The notes under the pieces: generated by a model
Databases searched by the model: none
The model's input: the letters and a program-made list of their open reading frames with translations, nothing else
What the model was told of the DNA's origin: nothing
Shown: piece after piece, positions 56,054 through 64,000 of the stretch
Layout of the letters: each line of letters opens with the position of its first letter
Position numbering within the stretch: the first letter of the stretch is position 1
Position numbers and translations under genes: made by a program
NCBI GenBank assembly: GCA_025517465.1
Contig: JAOPKE010000001.1
Span: 434,001-498,000 of the forward strand
From: Halobacteria archaeon HArc-gm2
GTDB taxonomy: Archaea; Halobacteriota; Halobacteria; Halobacteriales; Haloarculaceae
Reading direction: 5' to 3'
Length of the DNA: 64,000 nt

Positions 56054-57058
56054 ATGACCAACGACCGGACGCGGTTCGTGTTGACGGCGGGGACGACCCG
56101 CACTGCGGCCATCGACGGGATCAGCGCGGCGGGCGCCGACCCCGACGCGATGGTGCACACGCCAGCCGCGGACGCGGAGATTCTGACCTACGGAACGACT
56201 GTGCGAGCGCCGGAAGTCCCCCGGAGTCCGACGGGCTGTCTCACGCCGGCGGTGGTGACCCGGGCCGTGCGGGATCTGGTCGGGTTCGAGGCGACGGTGG
56301 TCGACGGTGGACTCGCCGAACCGACCGGCGCGCCGACGGTGACGGTCGGGGCGCGCCCGGGTGACGACGTCCGCGAGCAGGACCCCGTCTCCAGCGCGCC
56401 CGGCGCGTTCGAGGCGGCGCGGCAGTTCGGGCACGCGCTCCCGGAAGAAGAGGTGTTTCTCGCGGAGACGATTCCAGGGGGAACGACAACCTCGCTGGGC
56501 GTGCTTCGCGCGCTGGGCGAGCGCGCCGCCGTCTCCTCCTCGCTCCCGGACAATCCCATCGAGACGAAGCGCGACGTGGTCGAGGAGGGACTGGCGACGA
56601 GCTCGATGTCGGCGGGCGACGCGAGCGGCGAGCCGAAGCGGGCCGTCCGACGGATGGGTGATCCGGTGCTCGCGGTGGTCGCTGGTATCGCGCTGGGGGC
56701 CATCGAGTCCGACACTGCGGTGACGCTCGCCGGCGGGACGCAGATGGTCGCGGTCGCGGCGCTCCTTCGGCACGCCGGCGTCGAGCAGTCGCTCCCGCTG
56801 GCGACGACGTCGTACGTCGCCGACGACGAGACGGCGGCCGTCGAGTCGGCCGCCGACGAACTGGACCTCGACCTGCAAGTGACCGACCCCGGGTTCGGTC
56901 AGAGCGGCCACCCGGCGATGGCGACCTACGCCGCCGGCGAGGCCAAAGAGGGCGTCGGGATGGGCGGCGCCCTCGCGCTCGCCGACCGGGCGGGTATTCC
57001 GATGGCAGATGTCCGGGAGCGGGTCGCCGCCATCGCCGACGAACTCGCGGAGGACTGA
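56054..57058 (+). CDS. cobT: Nicotinate-nucleotide phosphoribosyltransferase-like CobT (UPF0284)
   Basis: 334 residues. The archaeal CobT/UPF0284 pattern is visible: [59 protein letters not shown] and [14 protein letters not shown]. It activates the lower-ligand base for cobamide assembly. It precedes cbiA by only two bases, forming a cobamide operon. No cobalamin riboswitch was seen in the 130-base upstream gap. Confidence 0.9.
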   Translation: MTNDRTRFVLTAGTTRTAAIDGISAAGADPDAMVHTPAADAEILTYGTTVRAPEVPRSPTGCLTPAVVTRAVRDLVGFEATVVDGGLAEPTGAPTVTVGARPGDDVREQDPVSSAPGAFEAARQFGHALPEEEVFLAETIPGGTTTSLGVLRALGERAAVSSSLPDNPIETKRDVVEEGLATSSMSAGDASGEPKRAVRRMGDPVLAVVAGIALGAIESDTAVTLAGGTQMVAVAALLRHAGVEQSLPLATTSYVADDETAAVESAADELDLDLQVTDPGFGQSGHPAMATYAAGEAKEGVGMGGALALADRAGIPMADVRERVAAIADELAED

Positions 57059-57060
57059 CC

Positions 57061-58359
57061 ATGGAAGGTCTCGTCGTCGGCGGCACGGCCTCCGGCGTGG
57101 GCAAAACGGTGGCGACGCTGGCGATGACCGAGGCGTTCCAGCGGGAGGGCCTGTCCGTCCAGCCCGCCAAGGCCGGCCCGGACTTCATCGACCCGAGCCA
57201 CCACGAGGCCGTCGCCGGAGTGCCGTCGCGCACCCTCGACGTCTGGCTCCAGGGCGAGGACGGCCTCCGGCGGAACTACTGGCGCGGCGACGGCGACGTC
57301 TGCGTCGTCGAGGGGGTGATGGGGATGTACGACGGCGACGGGTCGAGTACGGCGATGGTCGCCGAGGCGCTGGACCTGCCGGTCGTCCTGGTCGTCGACG
57401 CCAAGGCGGGGATGGAGAGCGTCGCGGCGACGGCGCTGGGATTCAGGGAGTACGCTGCCACTGCCGACCGGGACGTCGACGTCGCCGGCGTCGTCGCCCA
57501 GCGGTGTCACGGCGGGCGCCACGAACAGGGCATCCGCGACGCGCTGCCGGACGACATCGAGTTCCTGGGCAGGATACCGCCACAGTCCGACCTCGAGATT
57601 CCGGACCGACATCTGGGTCTGGAGATGGGGTCCGAGTCGCCGGTCGACGCCGACGCGCTGGCGACCGCCGCGGAATCGCTGGACGTCCGTGCGCTCCTCG
57701 ACGTCGCTCGTGAACCGTCAGAACCCGACGCGAATCGACCGCGACCAGCGACTAACGCGCGCGTGGCGGTCGCGCAGGACGAGGCCTTCTGCTTCACGTA
57801 CGCCGCCACCCTCGAACGCCTCCGCGAGCGCGCGGAGGTGGTCACCTTCTCACCCGTCGCCGGCGACGACCTGCCCGATGCAGACGGGGTCTACTTCCCC
57901 GGCGGCTATCCCGAACTCCACGCCGGGGCTCTCGAAGAATCGTCGGCGCTCGAGACGCTCGCGGACCGGGCCGCCGACGGGCTCCCGGTGTACGGCGAGT
58001 GCGGCGGGATGATGGCCCTGGCCGAATCGCTGACGACGGCCGAGGGCGACACCTTCGAGATGGCCGGAGTGCTCCCTGCGGCCGTCGAGATGGCCGACCG
58101 GTACCAGGCGCTGGACCACGTCGAACTGGCCGGGACACAGGCCAGCCCCGTCGCGTCGCCGGGCGACCGACTCCGGGGCCACGAGTTCCACTACTCACGG
58201 GCCGACGTCGGGTCGGACGCGACGTTCGCCTTCGACGTCGAGCGGGGGTCGGGCATCGACGGGGACCGCGATGGACTCCTCGAGTACCGGACGCTGGGGA
58301 CGTACTGCCACTGCCACCCGGCCAGCGGCGCGTTCGACCAGTTTCTCGGACAGGTGTGA
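57061..58359 (+). CDS. cbiA: Cobyrinate a,c-diamide synthase CbiA
   Basis: 432 residues. The N-terminal ATPase has Walker A GTASGVGKT (residues 8-16), followed by KAGPDFIDPSHHEAVAG and EGVMGMYDG. The C-terminal glutaminase carries the nucleophile Cys314 in VYGECGGMM and a later YCHCHPA motif. It amidates carboxylates a and c of cobyrinate (or hydrogenobyrinate) using glutamine and ATP. Confidence 0.96.
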   Translation: MEGLVVGGTASGVGKTVATLAMTEAFQREGLSVQPAKAGPDFIDPSHHEAVAGVPSRTLDVWLQGEDGLRRNYWRGDGDVCVVEGVMGMYDGDGSSTAMVAEALDLPVVLVVDAKAGMESVAATALGFREYAATADRDVDVAGVVAQRCHGGRHEQGIRDALPDDIEFLGRIPPQSDLEIPDRHLGLEMGSESPVDADALATAAESLDVRALLDVAREPSEPDANRPRPATNARVAVAQDEAFCFTYAATLERLRERAEVVTFSPVAGDDLPDADGVYFPGGYPELHAGALEESSALETLADRAADGLPVYGECGGMMALAESLTTAEGDTFEMAGVLPAAVEMADRYQALDHVELAGTQASPVASPGDRLRGHEFHYSRADVGSDATFAFDVERGSGIDGDRDGLLEYRTLGTYCHCHPASGAFDQFLGQV

Positions 58360-58455
58360 GCCCGTTCGACGCGCGGATAACGGAGTTCGAGCGGTGGCTG
58401 ACGGGCGTCAGACGGCCCGCAAAGCTTTTTCCCGTCGGTACGATTGGTTCTGACG

Positions 58456-59268
58456 ATGAGCGAGTTGCGTGACCTGCTCGACGACGTAGTAGCCGACGCC
58501 GACGCACTCTTCCTCTTCTCCCCGAGCGGGTCGTTCTACGAGCGGTTCGACGACCTGGACGACGCCGAACTCGTGGTCGTCGCCCCGGAGAACGCGGTCG
58601 ATTCGGACGCCTTCGTGGAGCTTCCGATCGACTTCACCGACCTCCAGGGACGCGTCCGATTCGGCATCGAGGGCGCCGTCGATCAGGGGTTCGTCGAGGA
58701 GGAAGCGGAGGTCGTCTGCGTCGCCGACGTCTTCGGCGAGCAGGCCGACACGATCACCCGGGTACAGGCCAGCGAGTTCTCCCGGTCCGGCGTCTACGAT
58801 CTGTTCGTCAACAGCCGGGCCGAACCTGCCGTCATCCGCGACGTGCTTGAGGTGGCCATCGGACTCGGCAAGAAGGGCCAGAAGGGCAAGCCCGTCGGCG
58901 CGCTGTTCGTCGTCGGCGACGCCGGAAAGGTGATGAACAAGTCTCGCCCGCTGTCGTACAACCCCTTCGAGAAGTCCCACGTCCACGTCGGTGACCCCAT
59001 CGTGAACGTGATGCTCAAGGAGTTCTCCCGGCTCGACGGTGCGTTCGTGATCAGCGACGCGGGCAAGATCGTCTCCGCGTACCGCTACCTCGAACCCTCC
59101 GCCGAGGGCGTGGACATCCCCAAGGGACTGGGTGCCCGTCACATGGCGGCCGGCGCCATCACCCGCGACACCAACGCCATCGCCATCGTCCTCTCCGAGA
59201 GCGACGGGCTGGTCAGGGGCTTCAAGGGCGGCGAGCTGATCCTGGAGTTGGATCCGGAGGAGTACTGA
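58456..59268 (+). CDS. dacZ: Diadenylate cyclase DacZ
   Basis: 270 residues from ATG 58456 (an in-frame ATG at 58444 is less likely). The DAC catalytic motifs are present: SRLDGAFVISDAG with the DGA motif starting at Asp194, and LGARHMAAGAI with Arg228-His229. The N-terminal 100 residues are the DacZ-specific domain. DacZ makes c-di-AMP and is essential in Haloferax from memory. Its stop overlaps the MscS start (TGATG), tying c-di-AMP to osmotic regulation. Confidence 0.95.
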   Translation: MSELRDLLDDVVADADALFLFSPSGSFYERFDDLDDAELVVVAPENAVDSDAFVELPIDFTDLQGRVRFGIEGAVDQGFVEEEAEVVCVADVFGEQADTITRVQASEFSRSGVYDLFVNSRAEPAVIRDVLEVAIGLGKKGQKGKPVGALFVVGDAGKVMNKSRPLSYNPFEKSHVHVGDPIVNVMLKEFSRLDGAFVISDAGKIVSAYRYLEPSAEGVDIPKGLGARHMAAGAITRDTNAIAIVLSESDGLVRGFKGGELILELDPEEY

Positions 59269-60056
59269 TGCAGTTCGACTGGCCGGAGATCATCCGAACG
59301 ATCTTCTCGGAACAGGGGGCGTTCGTCATCTCCCTGCTGATCCTGGTCACAGGCGCCGTACTCGGCTACGCCGTCTGGCGTGCGACACGTCGCTTGCTGT
59401 ACGAAGCCGGTGTCGACGAGGCCGTGGAAGGCACCCCGTTCGAACGGACGACCAGGAGCCTTGGCACGTCGACGATCGGTCTGGTCTCGAATCTCGCCGC
59501 CCTGTTCGTCTACGTCGGCTCGGTACTCCTGGCGCTCAACGTCTCGCAGCTGTTCAACACCGCTATCTTCTGGTCGCGCCTGACCAGCTTCCTGCCGAAC
59601 CTGTTCGTCGCTATCTTCGCCCTCATCGTCGGCCTCATCGCCGGCGACAAGGCCAAACTGGTCGTCAGCGAGCGCCTCCGGAGCGTCAAGGTCCCCGAGG
59701 TCGGCCTGCTCCCGGAACTCGTCAAGTACAGTATCTTCTACCTCGCCGCGCTCGTCGCGCTCGGCCAGCTCAACGTCGCCATCGAGGCACTGTTGATCCT
59801 GCTCGCCGCCTACACGTTCGGGCTGGTGTTCTTCAGCGGCCTGGCGTTCTGGAAACTCCTCGCGGCGGCCGGAGCGGGTTTCTACCTCGTTCTCACGCAA
59901 CCGTACGGCATCGGGGACGAAGTCGAGATCGACGACCGCCGCGGCATCGTCCAGGAGGTCGGCGTGTTCGTCACCCACATCGAGAACGACGGCGAGGAGT
60001 ACATCGTCCCGAACCAGCGCGTGTTCCAGTCCGGCATCGTCCGCGTCCGGGAGTGA
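59268..60056 (+). CDS. MscS-type mechanosensitive channel
   Basis: 262 residues. Helices at about 12-38, 60-85 and 95-125, plus further hydrophobic stretches, precede a short MscS beta domain (PYGIGDEVEIDDRRGIVQEVG, then PNQRVFQSGIVRVRE). The C-terminal cytoplasmic vestibule domain of the E. coli protein is missing, giving a compact channel. It releases solutes upon hypo-osmotic shock. Co-translated with dacZ, as in other haloarchaea in my recollection. Confidence 0.88.
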   Translation: MQFDWPEIIRTIFSEQGAFVISLLILVTGAVLGYAVWRATRRLLYEAGVDEAVEGTPFERTTRSLGTSTIGLVSNLAALFVYVGSVLLALNVSQLFNTAIFWSRLTSFLPNLFVAIFALIVGLIAGDKAKLVVSERLRSVKVPEVGLLPELVKYSIFYLAALVALGQLNVAIEALLILLAAYTFGLVFFSGLAFWKLLAAAGAGFYLVLTQPYGIGDEVEIDDRRGIVQEVGVFVTHIENDGEEYIVPNQRVFQSGIVRVRE

Positions 60057-60110
60057 GTTCGTTTCACCGAGTCGGTAAAACACTCCGTTCGGTAGCGTCT
60101 GTCTCTCGCG

Positions 60111-60683
60111 TCACTCGTCGATCGGTTCGGCCGGAATCCCGGCAACCGTCGTCTCCGGCGGGACGTCTCGCGTCACGACGGAGTTCGCGCCAACCTGGGC
60201 GCCCGCGCCGATCTCCACGCCCGGGAGCACGACGGCGCCGGCGCCGATCATCACGCGCTCGCCGACGACGATTTCCCCGGTGCGGTACTCGTCCTGGAGG
60301 AACTCGTGGCACAGCAGCGTGGCGTCGTAGCCGATGATCGCGTGGTCGCCGACGGTGACGAGTTCGGGCCAGAACACGTCAGGCGTCGCGGTCAGGGCGA
60401 AGGCGACGCCCTCTCCGACGTCGGCGCCCAGCCTGCGGAGGAGCCAATTTTTCAGTCGTAGACTCGGCGAGTACCGGACGGTCCAGACGACGAGGAAGTT
60501 CAGCACGAGTCGGAGGGGGTGTTTCGCGTCGGGCCAGTGCAGCAGCGAGTTGTGCGGCCCGGTCGTCGGATGGCGGTCGATGCGGCCGTGACGCGCCGGC
60601 GGGTCCCGCTCGGCGTCGCTCCCGCTCTCGTCCGATGCCGACTCTCGCGGGGTCGTCGACCCCGCCTGGCCGTCTTCGGTCAC
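60111..60683 (-). CDS. Left-handed beta-helix acyltransferase
   Basis: 190 residues from GTG 60683. The N-terminal 50 residues are disordered and acidic. One hydrophobic helix (RLVLNFLVVWTVRYSPSL) is followed by hexapeptide repeats: VTVGDHAIIGYDATLLCHEF, IVVGERVMIGAGAVVLPGVE, IGAGAQVGANSVVTRDVPPE. This is a LbH O-acetyltransferase-like fold, with catalytic His in CHEF. Acceptor unknown; cell-surface or sugar acetylation is common. Confidence 0.88.
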   Translation of the reverse strand: MTEDGQAGSTTPRESASDESGSDAERDPPARHGRIDRHPTTGPHNSLLHWPDAKHPLRLVLNFLVVWTVRYSPSLRLKNWLLRRLGADVGEGVAFALTATPDVFWPELVTVGDHAIIGYDATLLCHEFLQDEYRTGEIVVGERVMIGAGAVVLPGVEIGAGAQVGANSVVTRDVPPETTVAGIPAEPIDE

Positions 60684-60766
60684 GGTGGCATCTACCGCGG
60701 CGGTGGACTTGAACCCCGCGACCCACTGTGGCGCAGAAAAGGCGTTCGAACCGGTGGCTCTCCCAG

Positions 60767-62059
60767 CTACTCGCTCTGCAGTTCTTCGACGTGGTCGATG
60801 CGCTGCTGGACGAGGTCGGGCTTGCCGATGTCGTGGCGCATCCGCAGGCCCTCCTCGCCGGCAGCGTCGAGGGCGTCCTCAGCTATCTGTTCGGCCTCGG
60901 AGATGGTGTCGGCGACGCCGACGACGGCGAACGAGCGGGACGTGGTCGTGTAGATGCCGTCGTCGCGCTCGTCGACGCTGGCGTAGAAGAGGATGGCCTC
61001 GCCCGCGTTCTCCTCGTTTATCTGGACCTTCGCGCCCGCTTCGGGTTCCGTCGGGTAGCCGTCGGGGACGGCGTACTTGCAGACGGTGGCCTGCGGGGCG
61101 AAGGAGAGCTGGGGCAGTTCCTCGCCCTCGCGCGCGGCGACGAGGACGTCGAGGAAGTCCGTGTTGAGCACCGGGAGCGTGTTCATCGCCTCGGGGTCGC
61201 CGAAGCGAGCGTTGAACTCGACGACCTTGATGCCCTCGGCGGTGAGCATGAACTGGCCGTAGAGGACGCCCTTGAACCCCTCCAGGGCGTCGACGGTGGC
61301 CTCCAGCACCTCGACGGCGTCCACGAACTCGTCCTCGGTCATGAACGGCAGTTCCAGGCTGGCGTCGGAGTAGGATCCCATCCCGCCGGTGTTGGGGCCC
61401 TCGTCGCCCTCGAAGGCGCGCTTGTGGTCCTGGACCGCCGGGCTGACCCGGACGTCGCCGTTAGCCACGAGCGCCTGGACGGTGAACTCCTCGCCGACGA
61501 GGCGTTCTTCGAGGACGACGCGGTCGTAGTCTGAGCTGCGGAGGTACTCCTTGGCCTCCTCCTTCGTCACCTGGTCGCCGGTGACCTTGACGCCCTTGCC
61601 GCCGGTGAGGCCGGCGGGCTTGACGGCCAGGTCGCCGTCGTACTCGTCGATGTACTCGCAGGCGGCCTCCGTGTCGTCGAACGTCGCGAAGTCCGGACAG
61701 CCCGGGATGTCGTTTTCCCGCATGAAACGTCGCTGGAAGGCCTTGTCCGTCTCGATACGGGCCTCCGACTCCTGTGGGCCGAAGGCGTAGACGCCGGCTT
61801 CGTCCAGCGCGTCGGCGACGCCGGCCGCCAGCGGCGCCTCGGGGCCCACGACGGCGAGCGTCGCGCCGACTTCGTTCGCGTAGGTCGTCACCGCGGTTGG
61901 ATTGGTCGTGTCGAGCGATTCGAATCCCTCCGCGACGGCCGCGATGCCCGGATTCCGATTCCCTGCACAGGCGTACAGGTCCGCCTCGGAGTCGGCCAGC
62001 GAGCGTGCGATGGCGTGTTCCCGGCCGCCGCCGCCGACGAGCAGCACTGTCTCTGTCAT
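60767..62059 (-). CDS. purD: Phosphoribosylamine-glycine ligase PurD
   Basis: 430 residues. ATP-grasp GAR synthetase with the N-terminal LLVGGGGREHAIARSLADS, KPAGLTGGKGVKVTGD, VQDHKRAFEGDEGPNTGGMG and EFNARFGDPE motifs. It joins phosphoribosylamine and glycine, the latter supplied by GlyA, in de novo purine synthesis. It lies upstream of the acyltransferase gene on the same strand, 83 bases apart. Confidence 0.97.
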   Translation of the reverse strand: MTETVLLVGGGGREHAIARSLADSEADLYACAGNRNPGIAAVAEGFESLDTTNPTAVTTYANEVGATLAVVGPEAPLAAGVADALDEAGVYAFGPQESEARIETDKAFQRRFMRENDIPGCPDFATFDDTEAACEYIDEYDGDLAVKPAGLTGGKGVKVTGDQVTKEEAKEYLRSSDYDRVVLEERLVGEEFTVQALVANGDVRVSPAVQDHKRAFEGDEGPNTGGMGSYSDASLELPFMTEDEFVDAVEVLEATVDALEGFKGVLYGQFMLTAEGIKVVEFNARFGDPEAMNTLPVLNTDFLDVLVAAREGEELPQLSFAPQATVCKYAVPDGYPTEPEAGAKVQINEENAGEAILFYASVDERDDGIYTTTSRSFAVVGVADTISEAEQIAEDALDAAGEEGLRMRHDIGKPDLVQQRIDHVEELQSE

Positions 62060-62265
62060 ACGCGCAACCCCACCCGGTGGACGCCTAAACCTTACCTTTC
62101 GTCCGACTGGTTCGACCCCGCTGGCTCGTCGGCGGAGCGATGCATCCCGGCGTCGGCGGGTGGTCTCGGCCTCAGCCCGTCGTCTCTGGCTGCGCGCACG
62201 GCAGGTACTGCTCGCGCAAATCCGTAATCACAATTCGTATATGGTCGATATGAAAATCGTGGATA

Positions 62266-62274
62266 AGTTATTTA
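62266..62274 (+). promoter_or_regulatory. TATA box of the class III aminotransferase gene
   Basis: agttattta is centred 29 bases before the ATG at 62299, suiting a leaderless transcript. The surrounding 60 bases (62215-62280) are AT-rich. Confidence 0.6.
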
Positions 62275-62298
62275 CTCCTGTCCACCATCTTCGTCGAT

Positions 62299-63681
62299 AT
62301 GACGGCAGGACCGCCGATCGAAGAGCTCCACTACGCCAGCGCCCCCGACGTCGACGACGTCCCGGGACCGAACACGCGGGCGCTGCTGAAGCGACAGCGC
62401 GAGATCGACAGCAGCGCGGTCGCGTACCCGAACGACATCCCGATCGCGTTCGAAGAGGGCCGCGGCGCGACCGTCCGCGACGCCGACGGGAACACGTACA
62501 TCGACCTGTTCGCCGGGATCGGCGTGCTCAACGTCGGTCACTCGAACCCGTACGTCCTGGAGGCCGTCCACGAGCAGGCGGACAAGTTCGTGCACACGGT
62601 GGACTTCCCGACCGAGGCGCGACTCGAACTGATCGAGAAACTCGACGAGATAGCTCCCGAGGGTCTCCGGGGCCGCAACCGTGTGGTGTTCGGCGGCCCG
62701 ACCGGGAGCGACGCCATCGAGGCCGCGATCAAGCTCGCGAAGTACAACACGGGCGGCGACGGGCTCATCGCCTTCCGCGGCGGGTACCACGGTGCGACTT
62801 CGGGCGCGATGAGCGTCACGTCGAACAAGAAGTTCAAGGGCCACTACACGCCGCTGCTCCCGGACGTCGTCCACGCTCCTTACCCGTATCCCTTCCACCT
62901 GAAGAAGTCGCCCGACGAGGCCGTCGACCACGCCCTGGAGGAGGTCCGTGCCATCGTCGAGGATCCCTACGGCGGTCTCGCTAACCCGGCCGGGATGATC
63001 GTCGAGCCGATGCTGGGCGAAGGCGGCGTCGTCGCGCCGCCCGAGGGGTTTTTGCAGGGGCTCCGCGACGTCGCGGACGACAACGACCTCCTGCTCGTAT
63101 TCGACGAGATCCAGAGCGGGCTGGGTCGGACCGGCGAGTGGTGGGCCTGTGACTGGGACGGCGTCGCCCCGGACGCGATGACCTCCGCGAAGGCCCTCGG
63201 CGGCACCGGCTTCCCGCTTTCAGCCACTATCTACCACGAGGACCTGGACACGTGGGGACCGGGCGACCACGCCGGCACGTACCGCGGCCACGTCGTCGGG
63301 ATGCGCGCAGGCACCCGTGCGATCGAGTACGTTCAGGAGCACGATCTCCTCGCACACGCCAGGGACCTGGGCGAGTACATCCAGGGACGCCTCCGGGACG
63401 TGGCCGCCGACAACGACCGACTGGCAGTGGTCCGTGGCAGGGGCCTGTTCGTCGGCGCGGAGTTCGTCGACGTCGAAGGGAACCCGGACGGCGACCTCGT
63501 CGACGCGATCCAGCAGTACTGTTTCGAGCGCGGCGTCCTCGTCTGGACGGCCGGACGGTACGGCAGCGTGCTCCGGTTCTTGCCGCCGCTCGTCCTGACC
63601 CGCGCCCTCGCCGAGACGGCGCTCGACGTCGTCGTCGACGCCATCGAGGCGACGACCGCCGAGGCGAAACGGACGGCCTGA
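62299..63681 (+). CDS. Class III PLP aminotransferase
   Basis: 460 residues. The subgroup III signature is clear: [76 protein letters not shown] (PLP Asp) and [16 protein letters not shown] with the Schiff-base Lys298. It resembles omega-amino acid:2-oxoglutarate aminotransferases (GABA, diaminobutyrate, lysine type); the donor is not determinable. A RidA gene follows by 12 bases, consistent with disposal of reactive enamine/imine products from PLP enzymes. Confidence 0.92.
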   Translation: MTAGPPIEELHYASAPDVDDVPGPNTRALLKRQREIDSSAVAYPNDIPIAFEEGRGATVRDADGNTYIDLFAGIGVLNVGHSNPYVLEAVHEQADKFVHTVDFPTEARLELIEKLDEIAPEGLRGRNRVVFGGPTGSDAIEAAIKLAKYNTGGDGLIAFRGGYHGATSGAMSVTSNKKFKGHYTPLLPDVVHAPYPYPFHLKKSPDEAVDHALEEVRAIVEDPYGGLANPAGMIVEPMLGEGGVVAPPEGFLQGLRDVADDNDLLLVFDEIQSGLGRTGEWWACDWDGVAPDAMTSAKALGGTGFPLSATIYHEDLDTWGPGDHAGTYRGHVVGMRAGTRAIEYVQEHDLLAHARDLGEYIQGRLRDVAADNDRLAVVRGRGLFVGAEFVDVEGNPDGDLVDAIQQYCFERGVLVWTAGRYGSVLRFLPPLVLTRALAETALDVVVDAIEATTAEAKRTA

Positions 63682-63693
63682 CCGGGTGAACCG

Positions 63694-64000
63694 ATGTCCG
63701 ATCCAGCGCAGATTTCAACGGCGGACGCCCCACGCAACGACAACCCCTACTCGCAGGGAGCCAGGGCCGGCGACACGCTGTACGTCTCCGGGTTCGGTCC
63801 AGTGGACCCGGACACGGGCGCGGACGTCGACGGCGACGTTCGGGCCCAGACCGACCAGGTGCTCGACAATATCGCCGCGGTCGTCGACGAGGCTGGCGGC
63901 GACGGGCTCTCGGACGTCGTCAGGGTCACCGTCTACCTGACCGACCTCGGCGACTACGAGCGCGTCAACGAGGCCTACGGGAAGCGATTCGGGGAACCGC
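63694..64000 (+). CDS. RidA family protein (partial, runs off window)
   Basis: The first 102 residues are in the window; the gene is cut by the window end, not by mutation. The RidA/YjgF pattern is NPYSQGARAGDTLYVSGFGP and later DNIAAVVDEAGGDGLSDVVR, VTVYLTDLGDYERVNEAYG. RidA hydrolyses enamine/imine intermediates such as 2-aminoacrylate made by PLP enzymes. It is probably co-transcribed with the aminotransferase. The conserved C-terminal Arg-Pro region is not visible. Confidence 0.92.
   Translation, partial: MSDPAQISTADAPRNDNPYSQGARAGDTLYVSGFGPVDPDTGADVDGDVRAQTDQVLDNIAAVVDEAGGDGLSDVVRVTVYLTDLGDYERVNEAYGKRFGEP

Noticed and set aside
60690..60766. tRNA-like words on the minus strand between purD and the acyltransferase gene (ggttcaagtcc, gtagctgggagagc)
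   Set aside because: D-arm and T-arm-like words occur, but the acceptor ends do not pair and no 7-base anticodon loop with a stem can be placed.

Overview
The window is GC-rich and gene-dense, with acidic predicted proteins, short or absent leaders, TATA-type promoters and several families largely confined to haloarchaea: bacterio-opsin-activator-type HTH regulators, HalOD1 output domains, an amphi-Trp protein, a TbsP-like regulator and DacZ. It is a chromosomal segment of a halophilic archaeon, most likely in or near the Haloarcula/Halomicrobium group (the genus is inference).

Layout. 115-7521 is a six-gene overlapping operon of BatA/von Willebrand, coiled-coil, membrane, MoxR ATPase and DUF58 proteins. 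7569-13068 holds MgtC/DUF4010 and AI-2E family membrane proteins, a PadR regulator, an amphi-Trp protein, a 48-residue ORF, a zinc-ribbon protein and FolD. 13129-16633 holds a Tat lipoprotein gene broken by a small palindromic insertion, a Bat-type regulator and a HalOD1 protein. 16712-23318 has GlyA, a large CHAT (caspase-fold) protein, a TbsP-like regulator, a fused E1-like/YcaO protein and a tiny zinc protein. 23315-28262 carries DUF63, an inositol-monophosphatase-family enzyme, a flavin reductase, tRNA-Leu(CAA) beside a duplicated and interrupted copy, an FNT channel and DUF309. 28407-34420 has a multi-PAS histidine kinase followed by small regulatory and metabolic genes, flanked by two copies of a nested palindrome. 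34891-42600 is a PrkA-PrkA-DUF444-SpoVR stress operon.

42850-49933 holds a lipoprotein, an HTH/membrane pair, a quinone/catechol-stress-like cluster (glyoxalase-fold dioxygenase, HxlR, DoxX with a coupled leader ORF), YjbQ, an acyl-CoA ligase and Hsp20. 50126-52762 is Nop5, fibrillarin and a GshA-type ligase. 53058-55923 has a DGC-domain gene with an in-frame stop, an HTH protein, archaeal CoaD, a TFB-like protein, and tRNA-Leu(UAG) followed by two extra copies of its 3' end and a sequence resembling an IS200/IS605 right end. 56054-60056 has CobT, CbiA, diadenylate cyclase and MscS. The window closes with an acyltransferase, PurD, a class III aminotransferase and a truncated RidA gene.

Coherent themes are one-carbon and purine metabolism (FolD, GlyA, PurD), cobamide synthesis (CobT, CbiA), osmotic and c-di-AMP signalling (DacZ, MscS), snoRNP-guided rRNA methylation (Nop5, fibrillarin) and stress physiology (PrkA operon, Hsp20, HxlR/DoxX). 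The strongest candidates for new biology are the CHAT protein, the E1-YcaO fusion, the repeat architecture at both tRNA-Leu genes, the nested palindromes, and the DoxX leader ORF. No CRISPR array, integrase or intact transposase was seen.
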